64,000 nt of DNA from contig CAKOYQ010000003.1 of NCBI GenBank assembly GCA_934130935.1, positions 1 through 64,000 of the forward strand, given 5' to 3'. A program made the position numbers and the translations under genes. The notes under the pieces are model-generated. The model did no database searches. It was not told the origin of the DNA and saw only the letters and a list, made by a program, of their open reading frames with translations. Positions 26,913 through 34,785 of the stretch are shown here, piece after piece (position 1 is the stretch's first letter; each line of letters starts with the position of its first letter). This stretch comes from an uncultured Clostridia bacterium (lineage in GTDB: Bacteria; Bacillota; Clostridia; TANB77; CAG-508).

Positions 26913-27482
26913 ATCGATGGTGCATTATTCTAGTCGTGCTATTTATTGAGAGGGTGGGGCTAAAAATCCACTAAAGGGCATACCGATGAAGCTCCTTGTT
27001 TATGCGCGAAATGCCAGTTTTGTGTGTGAGTAGGGTAGAAAGAAACCAGGGTATGGTATAATGGCATATACAGGATTCCCTTGTTTCGTTGAGACTTAAA
27101 AAAATTTTTAAGTGAAACCTATGGTGAGTGCCAAGACACGAAATACATAGAGTAGCCTGTCTTGAGTGAATGTATTGGGATTAAATTAACTATGAAATTG
27201 CAGTTGCAAAAAAGACTAACAATAAACATAGTATGTCAAGGAAAACTTCTAGAATGTTTGCTTTAAAAAGAAGCATAGAAATCTGAGGATTAAGGTGCGG
27301 ATTTAAGTGGCGATCTAGTGTCTACTGAAATATGTAGATGTTCTTTTAAATGGAAACAGCTATACAGCAATGTATAGTAAAGGATAGAGAAATTCAACTA
27401 GACCTAAACCGTAAAATTTACTTAGATTTTACCATCTTCATTAAATAAATAAAAATTATAAAGCGACCATTGGTCGCCTTTT
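26913..27482 (+). ncRNA. OLE RNA (ornate large extremophilic RNA)
   Basis: A stretch of about 570 bases without a convincing reading frame, richer in G than the flanking spacers, begins just after a promoter and ends at a GCGACC/GGTCGC terminator. Immediately downstream lies a homologue of OapA, the OLE-associated membrane protein, in the order described for OLE loci. Many local stems are visible, for example ACTTAAAAA/TTTTTAAGT near 27095-27113 and GTAAAATTT/ATTTTAC near 27411-27432. Length fits the known 600-nt class. OLE RNA is known to form a membrane-associated ribonucleoprotein with OapA that affects tolerance to short alcohols, cold and Mg2+. The family call rests on size, position and OapA; I could not run a covariance search. 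Confidence 0.8.
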
Positions 27483-27484
27483 GC
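27463..27484 (+). terminator. Terminator between OLE RNA and oapA
   Basis: GCGACC and GGTCGC pair around ATT and are followed by CTTTT. It lies only about 23 bases before the oapA start codon, so oapA is probably expressed by read-through. Confidence 0.75.
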
Positions 27485-27505
27485 GTAAGGAGAGTAAAAT
27501 AATAA

Positions 27506-28048
27506 ATGAGTACAAAAAAAGAAGAAAAACATTCGAAAATAAAGTGGTTTATAAAAGTATTTATAACAACATTTATACTTTCAATATGTTTTTCATATAT
27601 ATCAACAAATGGAGTTACTAATTTGAATTTAATATCTTCAATAATAATATTAATAGCAGTAATAGCTATTGGTATAATATTTGATATAATAGGTGTAGCA
27701 GTTACAGTAGCGAATGAAGAAGAGTTTCATGCAAAAGCAACTAAGAAACTTAATGGTGCTAAGACATCAATAAAATTGATAAAGAACGCAGCAAAAGTTG
27801 CAAATATTTGTGCAGATGTTATTGGAGATATTTGTGGAGTATTAAGTGGGTCGATAAGTGCTATGATTGCCGTTAAAATGTCAGAAAAATTAGGAGCAGA
27901 TTTACAATTTGTTATAAGTGCAGCAGTTGCTTCTTTAACTGTTGGAGGTAAAGCTATTGGTAAGGAAATTGCTAATAAAAACTCAACTAAAATAGTACAT
28001 TTTGTAGGAATACTATTAAGCAAATTTGTTAAAATTGACAATGATTAG
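27506..28048 (+). CDS. oapA: OLE-associated membrane protein OapA
   Basis: A 180-residue integral membrane protein. Hydrophobic segments lie near residues 14-32, 43-68 and 110-160. The family core is recognisable: IGIIFDIIGVAVTVANEEEFH, KLNGAKTSIKLIKNAAKVAN, and CADVIGDICGVLSG. The last places a D-x-x-x-D pair at residues 104 and 108, the two aspartates changed in the published dominant-negative OapA mutant. OapA binds OLE RNA and holds it at the membrane. Automatic annotation often labels such proteins as CorB-like or unknown. AAGGAGAG precedes the ATG; the OLE RNA lies directly upstream. Confidence 0.88.
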   Translation: MSTKKEEKHSKIKWFIKVFITTFILSICFSYISTNGVTNLNLISSIIILIAVIAIGIIFDIIGVAVTVANEEEFHAKATKKLNGAKTSIKLIKNAAKVANICADVIGDICGVLSGSISAMIAVKMSEKLGADLQFVISAAVASLTVGGKAIGKEIANKNSTKIVHFVGILLSKFVKIDND

Positions 28049-28167
28049 AAGAAACTAAATGTGCTGACGTGGAAGGAATTGTATTACTTGCTGAGTTTGA
28101 TGGTACAACAATAGAAGGAGCAGATGCATTTAATGATGGATATGGAAATAAGGTAGAAATTTTTTAG
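28048..28167 (+). pseudogene. Possible gene remnant after oapA
   Basis: Between the oapA stop and the next terminator, one frame stays open for 39 codons and ends in TAG. It reads CADVEGIVLLAEFDGTTIEG and then a GADAFNDGYGNKVEIF-like end, which has the look of real protein (balanced acidic and hydrophobic residues). It has no ATG and no ribosome site; GTG at 28069 is the only candidate start. I take it as the 3' end of a lost gene, with low certainty. Confidence 0.3.
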
Positions 28168-28199
28168 AGACGAGGATTGTAAAATCTCGTCTCTATTTT
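28166..28199 (+). terminator. Terminator downstream of oapA
   Basis: AGAGACGAG pairs with CTCGTCTCT, followed by ATTTTG. It overlaps the stop codon of ruvA on the other strand. Confidence 0.75.
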
Positions 28200-28801
28200 G
28201 ATAGCAAAATTAATCCATTTTTTATCAAATCTTCAACAGATAAATCTTCAACAGCAAGGTGTTCAAAAGCTTTTTCAATGTCTTTTTTAGAATATCCAAG
28301 AACCATAAGTCCAGAAAGAGCTTCTTGGACATTTTCAGCAGTTTTAGTAGATTGTAATTTAGCATTTTCAATTTTTTCTTGATCTAGTTCTGACTGTTCA
28401 GATTTAAGTTTGTCTTTTAATTCTAAAATAATTCTTTGGGCAGATTTTGCACCAATTCCTGGAACTTGAGTTAACAATTTTATGTTGTTAGAAATTACAG
28501 CAATAGCAAAATCAGATGGTTCAATACAAGATAACATAGTTAATGCACTCTTTGCACCAACTCCACTAACCCCTAAAAGTAGTTCAAACATTCTAAGTTC
28601 TTCTGATGTGTTGAATCCAAAAATACTAATATCATCTTCTCGAACTCTATAATAGGTATGTACTTTTATGATTTCACCTATTTCTCCAATGGTAGTTATA
28701 GCATTTTCAGACATAAAAACTTTATATCCTATTCCTACAACATCTATAACAATATAGTTTTTACATTTCATTTCTAAAGAACCTTTTATATAAGCAAACA
28801 T
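28193..28801 (-). CDS. ruvA: Holliday junction branch migration protein RuvA
   Basis: RuvA binds four-way junctions as a tetramer and loads the RuvB motor. The 202-residue protein has the N-terminal OB fold (MFAYIKGSLEMKCKNYIVID, YRVREDDISIFGF), two helix-hairpin-helix motifs (LLGVSGVGAKSAL and LTQVPGIGAKSAQRIILELKDKL) and the C-terminal RuvB-binding domain (EALSGLMVLGYSKKDI). AAAGGA precedes the ATG. No ruvB or ruvC is adjacent; instead rarA lies 29 bases upstream on the same strand. Confidence 0.96.
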   Translation of the reverse strand: MFAYIKGSLEMKCKNYIVIDVVGIGYKVFMSENAITTIGEIGEIIKVHTYYRVREDDISIFGFNTSEELRMFELLLGVSGVGAKSALTMLSCIEPSDFAIAVISNNIKLLTQVPGIGAKSAQRIILELKDKLKSEQSELDQEKIENAKLQSTKTAENVQEALSGLMVLGYSKKDIEKAFEHLAVEDLSVEDLIKNGLILLSK

Positions 28802-28830
28802 TTTACAATCATCCTTTCATAAATATAAAT

Positions 28831-30075
28831 CTACAAATTTATATTTTCATCTTTTATATAATATTTTGTTCCTAACATTTTATCAGGTAAATATTGTTGC
28901 TCAACCCAATGACCAGGAAAATCATGAGGATACAAGTATCCTTCACTATATCCAAGTTCTTTCATTTTTTCTATTGGAGCATTACGTATATGCATAGGAA
29001 TTTCTCCTGTGTCTTTATTTGCTACATCTTCAAGAGCTTTATTTATACCTAAATATGTTGCATTTGATTTTTTGCAGTTAGCAACATAAACAGCAGCTTC
29101 TGCAAGTATGATTCTTGCTTCTGGCATTCCTATCATGTGAACTGCTTGCATTGCAGATGTTGCGACAACAAGTGCTTGTGGATTTGCTAATCCTACATCT
29201 TCAGAAGCACAGATAACAATTCGTCTTGCAAGAAATACAGGATCCTCGCCACCATTTAGAGCACGTGCTAGATAAAACAATACTGCATCAGAATCAGAAC
29301 CTCTCATTGATTTTATAAATGCACTTATATTATCATAATGAGTATCTCCATTTTTATCAAATAGTGCTTTTCTATTTTGGACACTATTTTTTATTACTTC
29401 ATCTGTTATATGTATATATCCATCTGAATCCATATTAGTAGTTAACACAGCAATTTCAAGTCCATTTAAAGCAGTTCTTACATCACCATTTGCAATATCA
29501 GCAATTTTTCTTAATGTAGTATCTTCTATCTTAATATTATATTCTCCAAGTCCATCTTTACTGGTTAAAGAACGTTTTAAAATATTATAAATATTTTGTT
29601 CAGTTAATGGATTTAATTTTATTACCATTGATCTTGAAATTAAAGCTTTATTAACCTCAAAATATGGATTTTCTGTTGTTGCTCCAATTAAAATTATTGT
29701 ACCATCTTCTACAAATGGAAGTAATGCATCTTGCTGTAATTTATTAAATCTATGAATTTCGTCTATAAATAATATACTTTTTCCAGCTGGATTCATCATG
29801 AAATTTTTTGTTTCTTCAACTATTTTTTTTATATCAGCAACTCCTGCTGTTACTGCATTTATTTTATAAAATTTATATTTTGTTGTTTCACTTATTACTT
29901 TTGCAAGAGAGGTTTTTCCACATCCTGGTGGGCCAAACAATATTATGCTTGATAATCTATCAGCTTTAATTGTTCTATATAAGATTTTTCCAGGGCCAAT
30001 TACGTGTTCTTGTCCTTCATATTCATCTAATGTTTTTGGCCTCATTCTATATGCTAATGGTTCTGCTTGATTCAT
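28831..30075 (-). CDS. rarA: Replication-associated recombination protein A (RarA/MgsA)
   Basis: RarA is an AAA+ ATPase related to clamp loaders that acts at stalled replication forks. The 414 residues show PLAYRMRPKTLDEYEGQEH, Walker A GPPGCGKTSLAK, Walker B FIDEIHRFNKLQQDALL, sensor GATTENPYFEVN, and the C-terminal tetramerisation region (YLYPHDFPGHWVEQQYLPD). AAAGGAG precedes the start. Probably cotranscribed with ruvA, a recombination partner. Confidence 0.96.
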   Translation of the reverse strand: MNQAEPLAYRMRPKTLDEYEGQEHVIGPGKILYRTIKADRLSSIILFGPPGCGKTSLAKVISETTKYKFYKINAVTAGVADIKKIVEETKNFMMNPAGKSILFIDEIHRFNKLQQDALLPFVEDGTIILIGATTENPYFEVNKALISRSMVIKLNPLTEQNIYNILKRSLTSKDGLGEYNIKIEDTTLRKIADIANGDVRTALNGLEIAVLTTNMDSDGYIHITDEVIKNSVQNRKALFDKNGDTHYDNISAFIKSMRGSDSDAVLFYLARALNGGEDPVFLARRIVICASEDVGLANPQALVVATSAMQAVHMIGMPEARIILAEAAVYVANCKKSNATYLGINKALEDVANKDTGEIPMHIRNAPIEKMKELGYSEGYLYPHDFPGHWVEQQYLPDKMLGTKYYIKDENINL

Positions 30076-30208
30076 ACATAGTCTCCTTTTTTAATACATT
30101 GTTCATATTATAAAATTTATTTTTTTAAAAGTCAAGTTTTTCCAAACATTTTTTTGCGTTTGAATACTATTTACAAATTTGGGCAAAATATAAAAAAGTA
30201 AAATAAGT

Positions 30209-30255
30209 TAGAATTTCTTAAGCTTCGAATTGAGCCGAGGAATGTAATGAAAAAA
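30209..30255 (-). repeat. Dispersed intergenic repeat module, copy 2 (inverted)
   Basis: Reverse complement of the module at 19194-19240, the same 47-bp length without gaps. Both ends (CATTACATTCCTCGG and TTAAGAAATTCTA) are intact and seven differences cluster in the middle. It lies in the 254-bp gap between rarA and the divergent TauE-like gene, which otherwise holds only AT-rich DNA and a GAACCGACCTC string near 30298. Confidence 0.6.
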
Positions 30256-30329
30256 TATATTTTATAATATTTATTGAAATATATTTAAGCAAAAAAGAAC
30301 CGACCTCATTTTAAATAGGAGAATAATAA

Positions 30330-30677
30330 ATGGTAAAAAAAGTGATTTTAGGATTAATAGCTGGAATAATTTGTGGATTATTTGGAACAGGTGGAGGAAT
30401 GATACTTGTACCAGCATTTATATATATGTTAAAAATAGAACCTAAAAAAGCAAGAGCAACATCATTATTCTGCATGTTAGTAATGGTAATTGTTAGCAGT
30501 ATTTTCTATTATAAAAATAATTACATAGATTGGAAGATAGGAGCTTTATGTGCAATAGGAGGAATCGGAGGAGGATATTTAGGTGCAAAAATTTTGAAAA
30601 AGATACCTGATTATATATTGAAAATAGTTTTCACAATTTTTATTGGATATTATTCTTTTAGAATGTTATTTTTATAA
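30330..30677 (+). CDS. TauE/SafE (TSUP) family transporter, N-terminal half protein
   Basis: A 115-residue membrane protein with four hydrophobic segments. It matches one half of the TauE/SafE fold: LIAGIICGLFGTGGGMILVPA, then KKARATSLFCMLVM and GGIGGGYLGAKILKKIP. Ordinary members have two such halves in one chain of about 250 residues and export sulfite or sulfonates, or import organic anions. The next gene supplies the other half, so the pair probably makes a heterodimer. Substrate unknown. Confidence 0.82.
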   Translation: MVKKVILGLIAGIICGLFGTGGGMILVPAFIYMLKIEPKKARATSLFCMLVMVIVSSIFYYKNNYIDWKIGALCAIGGIGGGYLGAKILKKIPDYILKIVFTIFIGYYSFRMLFL

Positions 30678-30700
30678 TATATAATTATAAAGGAGAGACT

Positions 30701-31090
30701 ATGTCAGAAATACTAATTGGAATGTTTTCGGGAATATTTAGTGGAATTGGAATGGGTGGAGGAACAATATTGATATTTTTGCTTACCACATTTATTGGAT
30801 TAGAACAACATATAGCTCAAGCAACAAATTTAATATATTTTATTCCAACTGCGATTTCAGCAATAATTGTCAATTTTAAAAATAAAAATATAGACACTAA
30901 ATTAGCAATATTTGTATCTATTGGTGGAGCACTAGGAGCGATTATAGGTGCAAATATATCTGTTAATATAGGAGTTCAAAAATTAAGAAGATTATTTGGG
31001 ATTTTTTTAGTAATAATTGTTATTCATGAAATATATACATTATTTAAAGAGTATAAAATGAGCAAAAAAAGTAATACTAAATTTAGTTAA
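30701..31090 (+). CDS. TauE/SafE (TSUP) family transporter, second half protein
   Basis: A 129-residue partner of the preceding gene, 23 bases downstream behind AAGGAGAG. It repeats the half-fold: MFSGIFSGIGMGGGTILIFLL, QHIAQATNLIYFIPTA and GALGAIIGANIS, with four hydrophobic segments and a basic tail. The glycine-rich entrance motif is present in both halves, which suits a two-chain transporter. Each start has its own ribosome site, so this is not a simple frameshift of a single gene. Confidence 0.82.
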   Translation: MSEILIGMFSGIFSGIGMGGGTILIFLLTTFIGLEQHIAQATNLIYFIPTAISAIIVNFKNKNIDTKLAIFVSIGGALGAIIGANISVNIGVQKLRRLFGIFLVIIVIHEIYTLFKEYKMSKKSNTKFS

Positions 31091-31157
31091 AAGTTAGGAT
31101 TAAGAAATTTGGATATATTAGAAGATATTATTTTTTAATGTTAAGAAGGGAGAAAAA

Positions 31158-31301
31158 ATGAACATGAAATTTGTAAAAGGTTTAGTAGTTGGAGGTTTAA
31201 TAACTACCAGTGTTATGATGATTTGGAATGATAATAACATGAGCACAAAAAAAGTTGCTAAAACAGGTAAGAAATGGGCTAAAAAGATGGGAATAATGTA
31301 A
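31158..31301 (+). CDS. Small membrane-anchored protein (47 aa)
   Basis: A short gene with a good ribosome site (AAGGGAG) and its own terminator. MNMKFVKGLVVGGLITTSVMMIW forms one hydrophobic helix with a glycine zipper, followed by a very basic tail (KKVAKTGKKWAKKMG). This resembles the small YtxH-like helix-plus-lysine-tail proteins of Firmicutes, without a firm family match. (The helix is quoted here in two parts: MNMKFVKGLV and VGGLITTSVM.). Confidence 0.6.
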   Translation: MNMKFVKGLVVGGLITTSVMMIWNDNNMSTKKVAKTGKKWAKKMGIM

Positions 31302-31302
31302 T

Positions 31303-31349
31303 AAAAATCAAGAGGAAATTAATTCAAATAAATCCTCTTGATTTTTCTT
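31303..31349. terminator. Bidirectional terminator
   Basis: AAAAATCAAGAGGA (31303-31316) pairs with TCCTCTTGATTTTT (31333-31346). It lies between the small plus-strand gene and the minus-strand gene at 31356. Confidence 0.85.
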
Positions 31350-31355
31350 TATTAG

Positions 31356-31814
31356 TTATTCTTCTTCAAGACCAAGTGTAATTTTATGCTCGTCACATTT
31401 GTCACATTTTTCATGATCACACTTATGACCACAATCAATATCTACACCTTTTAAACAGTTTAAGTCTGTACGAGTTTTAACACAAATTTTGATGTGTTTA
31501 ACATCATCTTTCCAAATTTGAATAGCATATTTTTTGTCTGCGCAAAGAGGCCCAAAAACGAATTCGCCTTCTTTATCAGTAAAAGTATGAGAAACAGGTT
31601 TTATTTCTTTTTTTCCATATTTAAATTCTACTTCTACCAATTTTACAACTGCGTCTTTAACTGGTTCTTTAAAATTATCTCTAACAACTCCAAATATAAC
31701 ATTTCTACGGTCATTTGCAAGAGTTATATCTAAGTCAAATTGTTTTCCATCAGCGATAAATCCATCTACATCAACTATAGGATGCATATCAGGTCTTTTT
31801 TCATTCATTTCCAT
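31356..31814 (-). CDS. Carboxypeptidase-regulatory-like (prealbumin fold) protein with Cys/His tail
   Basis: A 152-residue protein without a signal peptide. Residues 35-115 look like a carboxypeptidase regulatory-like beta-sandwich (IFGVVRDNFKEPVKDAVVKL, HTFTDKEGEFVFGPL, KKYAIQIWKD). The C-terminus holds a dense cluster, CGHKCDHEKCDKCDEH, likely to bind metal. Related proteins occur in Clostridia as uncharacterised, sometimes spore-associated proteins. AAGGAAG precedes the start. Confidence 0.7.
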   Translation of the reverse strand: MEMNEKRPDMHPIVDVDGFIADGKQFDLDITLANDRRNVIFGVVRDNFKEPVKDAVVKLVEVEFKYGKKEIKPVSHTFTDKEGEFVFGPLCADKKYAIQIWKDDVKHIKICVKTRTDLNCLKGVDIDCGHKCDHEKCDKCDEHKITLGLEEE

Positions 31815-31987
31815 ATTTAAAACTTCCTTTCTTCTGGCTATGCCAAGATTAATATATAATATGAAAAAAGAATAGAATTGTTAATATACCATAGAATATT
31901 TATTTAATATAATGTATAATATAAATGTTAAGGTTTATAGATAAAATCCATATAAAAATCTAAATACAATAATAAGGAAATAAAAAG

Positions 31988-32776
31988 ATGAATGAAAAAG
32001 CAATAGGAATATACGATTCAGGAGTTGGAGGATTAACAGTTTTTAAAGAGATAAAGAAAAAAATGCCAGAAGAAAATATTATATATTTAGGAGATACCAG
32101 AAATTTTCCATATGGAAATAAAGAGAAAGAAGAAATAATTAAATTTGCGGTAAAAAATACTGAAATATTAATACAAAAACAAGTTAAAGTGGTAATAGTA
32201 GCGTGTGGAACAGCTACAAGTCAGGCTATTGATATATTAAGACAAAAATTTGATGTTCCAATAATAGGTATTATAGAACCAACCGTTCAATATATAAAAA
32301 ATCAGGGATATCAAGAGGTGGGAGTAATAGCGACTGAAGGAACCATAAAAAGTGGTGCATGGGAAAAAACATTAAAGAAAGAAATACCTACTATAAAAGT
32401 TGTTAATAAAGCATGTCCAATGCTTGCTAATATTGCAGAAAGCGGAAATGCAGAAAGTGAACAAGGGAAGGCAGCTATAAGAGAATATATGAAGATATTT
32501 AAGGCAAATCATATTGATAAAATAATTTTGGGTTGTACGCATTATCCAATATTTCAAGAGATAATAAAAGAAGAATTAGAATATGAAGTGGAACTTATAA
32601 ATACAGGAATTGCAGTTGCGAATTATTTAGAAAGATATTTAAAAGATAATAGATTAGAGAATAGTGGAACAATAAAAAAAGGAAGGATTTATTTAACAAA
32701 ACCAGAGAAAGAGTTTAAAAAAATTGCAAAAAATATAATGAATCAAGAATTTGAGATTACTCAAATAGAAGAATAA
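31988..32776 (+). CDS. murI: Glutamate racemase
   Basis: MurI makes D-glutamate for peptidoglycan. The 262-residue protein shows YDSGVGGLTVFKEI, GDTRNFPYGNK, the first catalytic cysteine in VACGTATSQAI (usually CNT, here CGT), and the second in LGCTHYPIF. Length is typical. It is a single gene preceded by AT-rich DNA and followed by the sigH promoter. Confidence 0.94.
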   Translation: MNEKAIGIYDSGVGGLTVFKEIKKKMPEENIIYLGDTRNFPYGNKEKEEIIKFAVKNTEILIQKQVKVVIVACGTATSQAIDILRQKFDVPIIGIIEPTVQYIKNQGYQEVGVIATEGTIKSGAWEKTLKKEIPTIKVVNKACPMLANIAESGNAESEQGKAAIREYMKIFKANHIDKIILGCTHYPIFQEIIKEELEYEVELINTGIAVANYLERYLKDNRLENSGTIKKGRIYLTKPEKEFKKIAKNIMNQEFEITQIEE

Positions 32777-32791
32777 AAATTGCCCAAAACC

Positions 32792-32820
32792 TTGACAGGG
32801 CGACTATTTACATATATAAT
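32792..32820 (+). promoter_or_regulatory. Promoter of the sigma factor gene
   Basis: Perfect TTGACA and TATAAT separated by 17 bases, 36 bases before the start codon. Confidence 0.75.
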
Positions 32821-32856
32821 ATCAATATAGATTTATTAGGAGGATAAGACATAAGA

Positions 32857-33498
32857 ATGGAAAAAAATATGTTTTCAATTAATGAAAATGAATATGCACA
32901 AATAACAGACGAAAAGTTAATAGAAAATATAAAAAATGATGATCAATTAGCACTAAATTGTTTAATGGAAAGATATAATGATGTTGTTAATATGAAGGCA
33001 AATAAGTTTTTTATGATAGGGGCTGAAAAAGAGGATATAATACAAGAAGGTATGATAGGGCTATACAAAGCAATAAAATCATTTGATATGCAGAAACAGA
33101 ACTCATTTAAAACTTTTGCAAATATGTGTATAGAAAGACAATTAATAACAGCAGTTAAAAATTCCAACAGGCAAAAGCATATCCCGTTAAATTCTTCTAT
33201 ATCTTTAAACTCTGCTGCTTATGAGGATAATGAGGATATGGATAAGATGGATATACTGGATGTAAAAGCATTAAATGATCCATCAGATATTGTAGCAGAT
33301 AGGGAATATTTTAAAAATATGGAAAATAAAATAAAAGAAAACTTAAGTGTTTTTGAATTACAGGTTTTACATGAATATGAAAAAGGAAAATCATATGCAG
33401 ATATTGCTAAAAGATTAAATGCGAAAGTTAAGTCAGTTGATACAGCAATTCAAAGAATTAGAAAAAAAGCAAATAAAATTAAAGAAAATATAGGGTAG
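32857..33498 (+). CDS. sigH: RNA polymerase sigma-H-type sporulation sigma factor
   Basis: A 213-residue sigma-70 family factor with region 2 (ALNCLMERYNDVVNMKANKF, GAEKEDIIQEGMIGLYKAIKSF, FANMCIERQLITAVK) and region 4 (VFELQVLHEYEKGKSYADIAKRLNAKVKSVDTAIQ, quoted as FELQVLHEY and SVDTAIQRIRKKA). Length and the NRQKHIPLNSSISL stretch match SigH/Spo0H, the transition-state factor that starts sporulation. AGGAGG precedes the ATG at a rather long distance (13 bases). Confidence 0.9.
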   Translation: MEKNMFSINENEYAQITDEKLIENIKNDDQLALNCLMERYNDVVNMKANKFFMIGAEKEDIIQEGMIGLYKAIKSFDMQKQNSFKTFANMCIERQLITAVKNSNRQKHIPLNSSISLNSAAYEDNEDMDKMDILDVKALNDPSDIVADREYFKNMENKIKENLSVFELQVLHEYEKGKSYADIAKRLNAKVKSVDTAIQRIRKKANKIKENIG

Positions 33499-33527
33499 AA
33501 AAAGAGATGAAAAATTCTCTTTTTTTA
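33499..33527 (+). terminator. Terminator after sigH
   Basis: AAAAAGAGA pairs with TCTCTTTTT, followed by TTTAT. Confidence 0.8.
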
Positions 33528-33584
33528 TATTTTAAGGTATTCTATTAAAGAATAGTGATTATAATAAAAAAATTAAAATAAGTG

Positions 33585-33613
33585 TTGCTATAAATAAAAA
33601 AACTTGTTATAAT
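33585..33613 (+). promoter_or_regulatory. Promoter of the phosphodiester glycosidase gene
   Basis: TTGCTA and TATAAT separated by 17 bases. Confidence 0.6.
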
Positions 33614-33644
33614 AAACAAGATATCAAAAGATGGAGATGAAAAA

Positions 33645-34730
33645 ATGAGAAAAAATGAAGAAATAAATGAGATACCAAAAGCATTAAGAAAAGAGACAAA
33701 GGATAAGAAAAAAAGAAATTGGAAGAAAATATTATTAGTATTTGTAATATTAGCAATAATAGGAATATCATCAGGAGGATTTTTGCTATATGGGCCATTT
33801 TCAGGATTTAGAGATTGGCTAATTACAACAGCAATGACAACAATGACACATCAATATTTTGCAACATGGTTTTATGATGATGAAACAATACAAGAGGTAT
33901 TAGCAAGAAACAGAGTAGAAGAAACAGGAGAAATAACAAATACAAATACAATTACAGTAAATAAAACGGTACAACAGAAGGAATATGCTAATGAATATGA
34001 AAAAGCAGTACTAGAAAAAGATCCTAATAATGATGATTATAAAATAATAGAAATTGAAGGAAAAGGATATAGTGGATATTTAGCAGTAATATATGATCCA
34101 TCAAGAGTAAAGACTGTATATACAAAAAAATTAGGAACAAGTGGTCAATACTTAACACAAATGGCGAAAGATAATGATGCAGCAATTGCTATAAATGGTG
34201 GAGGGTTTGAAGATCCTAACTTTAATAGTAATGGTGCAAATCCACTAGGAGTAACATTTTCAGGAGGAAAATTAATAACTTCAAAAACGTGGAATGGCTC
34301 AGGAGGGTTAATTGGATTTACTGAAGATAATAAACTTGTATTAGGAAAGATGACAGTAAAACAAGCTCAAGAAATGAAAATAAGAGATGGTGTAACATTT
34401 GGACCATTTTTAATTGTAAATGGAAAGCCTTCAAAGGTATTAGGAAATGGTGGTTGGGGAACAGCACCACGTACAGCTATAGGTCAAAGAAAAGATGGAA
34501 TAGTATTATTTTTAGTAATAGATGGAAGGACTGTGAAACAACCAGGAGCTGATATGAATGATTTAATAGAAATAATGCGAAGATATGGAGCTTATAATGC
34601 AACAAATTTAGATGGTGGAACATCAAGTGCAATGGTTGTTGATGGAAAAATAATCAATGATCCGATAGATAGTACAGGAGCACATAGGACAAGATTTATA
34701 TCAACTGGATTTATTTTAACAAAAAAATAA
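33645..34730 (+). CDS. Membrane-anchored phosphodiester glycosidase (NAGPA domain) protein
   Basis: A 361-residue protein with a basic cytoplasmic start, one membrane segment (about residues 28-50) and an extracellular NAGPA domain. The domain shows IAINGGGFEDPN, NPLGVTFSGGKL, PRTAIGQRKDGIVLFLVIDG and TNLDGGTSSAMVVDG. The family (also called exopolysaccharide biosynthesis, EpsX-like) cleaves or modifies sugar phosphodiesters and may act on wall glycopolymers. The gene is monocistronic or reads into cmk after a short T-rich spacer. Confidence 0.88.
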   Translation: MRKNEEINEIPKALRKETKDKKKRNWKKILLVFVILAIIGISSGGFLLYGPFSGFRDWLITTAMTTMTHQYFATWFYDDETIQEVLARNRVEETGEITNTNTITVNKTVQQKEYANEYEKAVLEKDPNNDDYKIIEIEGKGYSGYLAVIYDPSRVKTVYTKKLGTSGQYLTQMAKDNDAAIAINGGGFEDPNFNSNGANPLGVTFSGGKLITSKTWNGSGGLIGFTEDNKLVLGKMTVKQAQEMKIRDGVTFGPFLIVNGKPSKVLGNGGWGTAPRTAIGQRKDGIVLFLVIDGRTVKQPGADMNDLIEIMRRYGAYNATNLDGGTSSAMVVDGKIINDPIDSTGAHRTRFISTGFILTKK

Positions 34731-34785
34731 AAAGTTTTATTTTTTTGTTATAATAAAGAATTATAAAATTGTGAGAGGAGAAACT

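Noticed and set aside
26913..27482. RNase P RNA, tmRNA or a group II intron as explanations of the structured stretch
   Set aside because: The RNase P landmark GAGGAAAGTCC, a tmRNA tRNA-like end and a group II domain V sequence are all absent, while the OapA neighbour and the length favour OLE RNA.
8199..30310. GAACCGACCCC (8211) and GAACCGACCTC (30298) as a repeat family
   Set aside because: Only about ten bases match and the flanks differ; two short matches in 64 kb are not enough.
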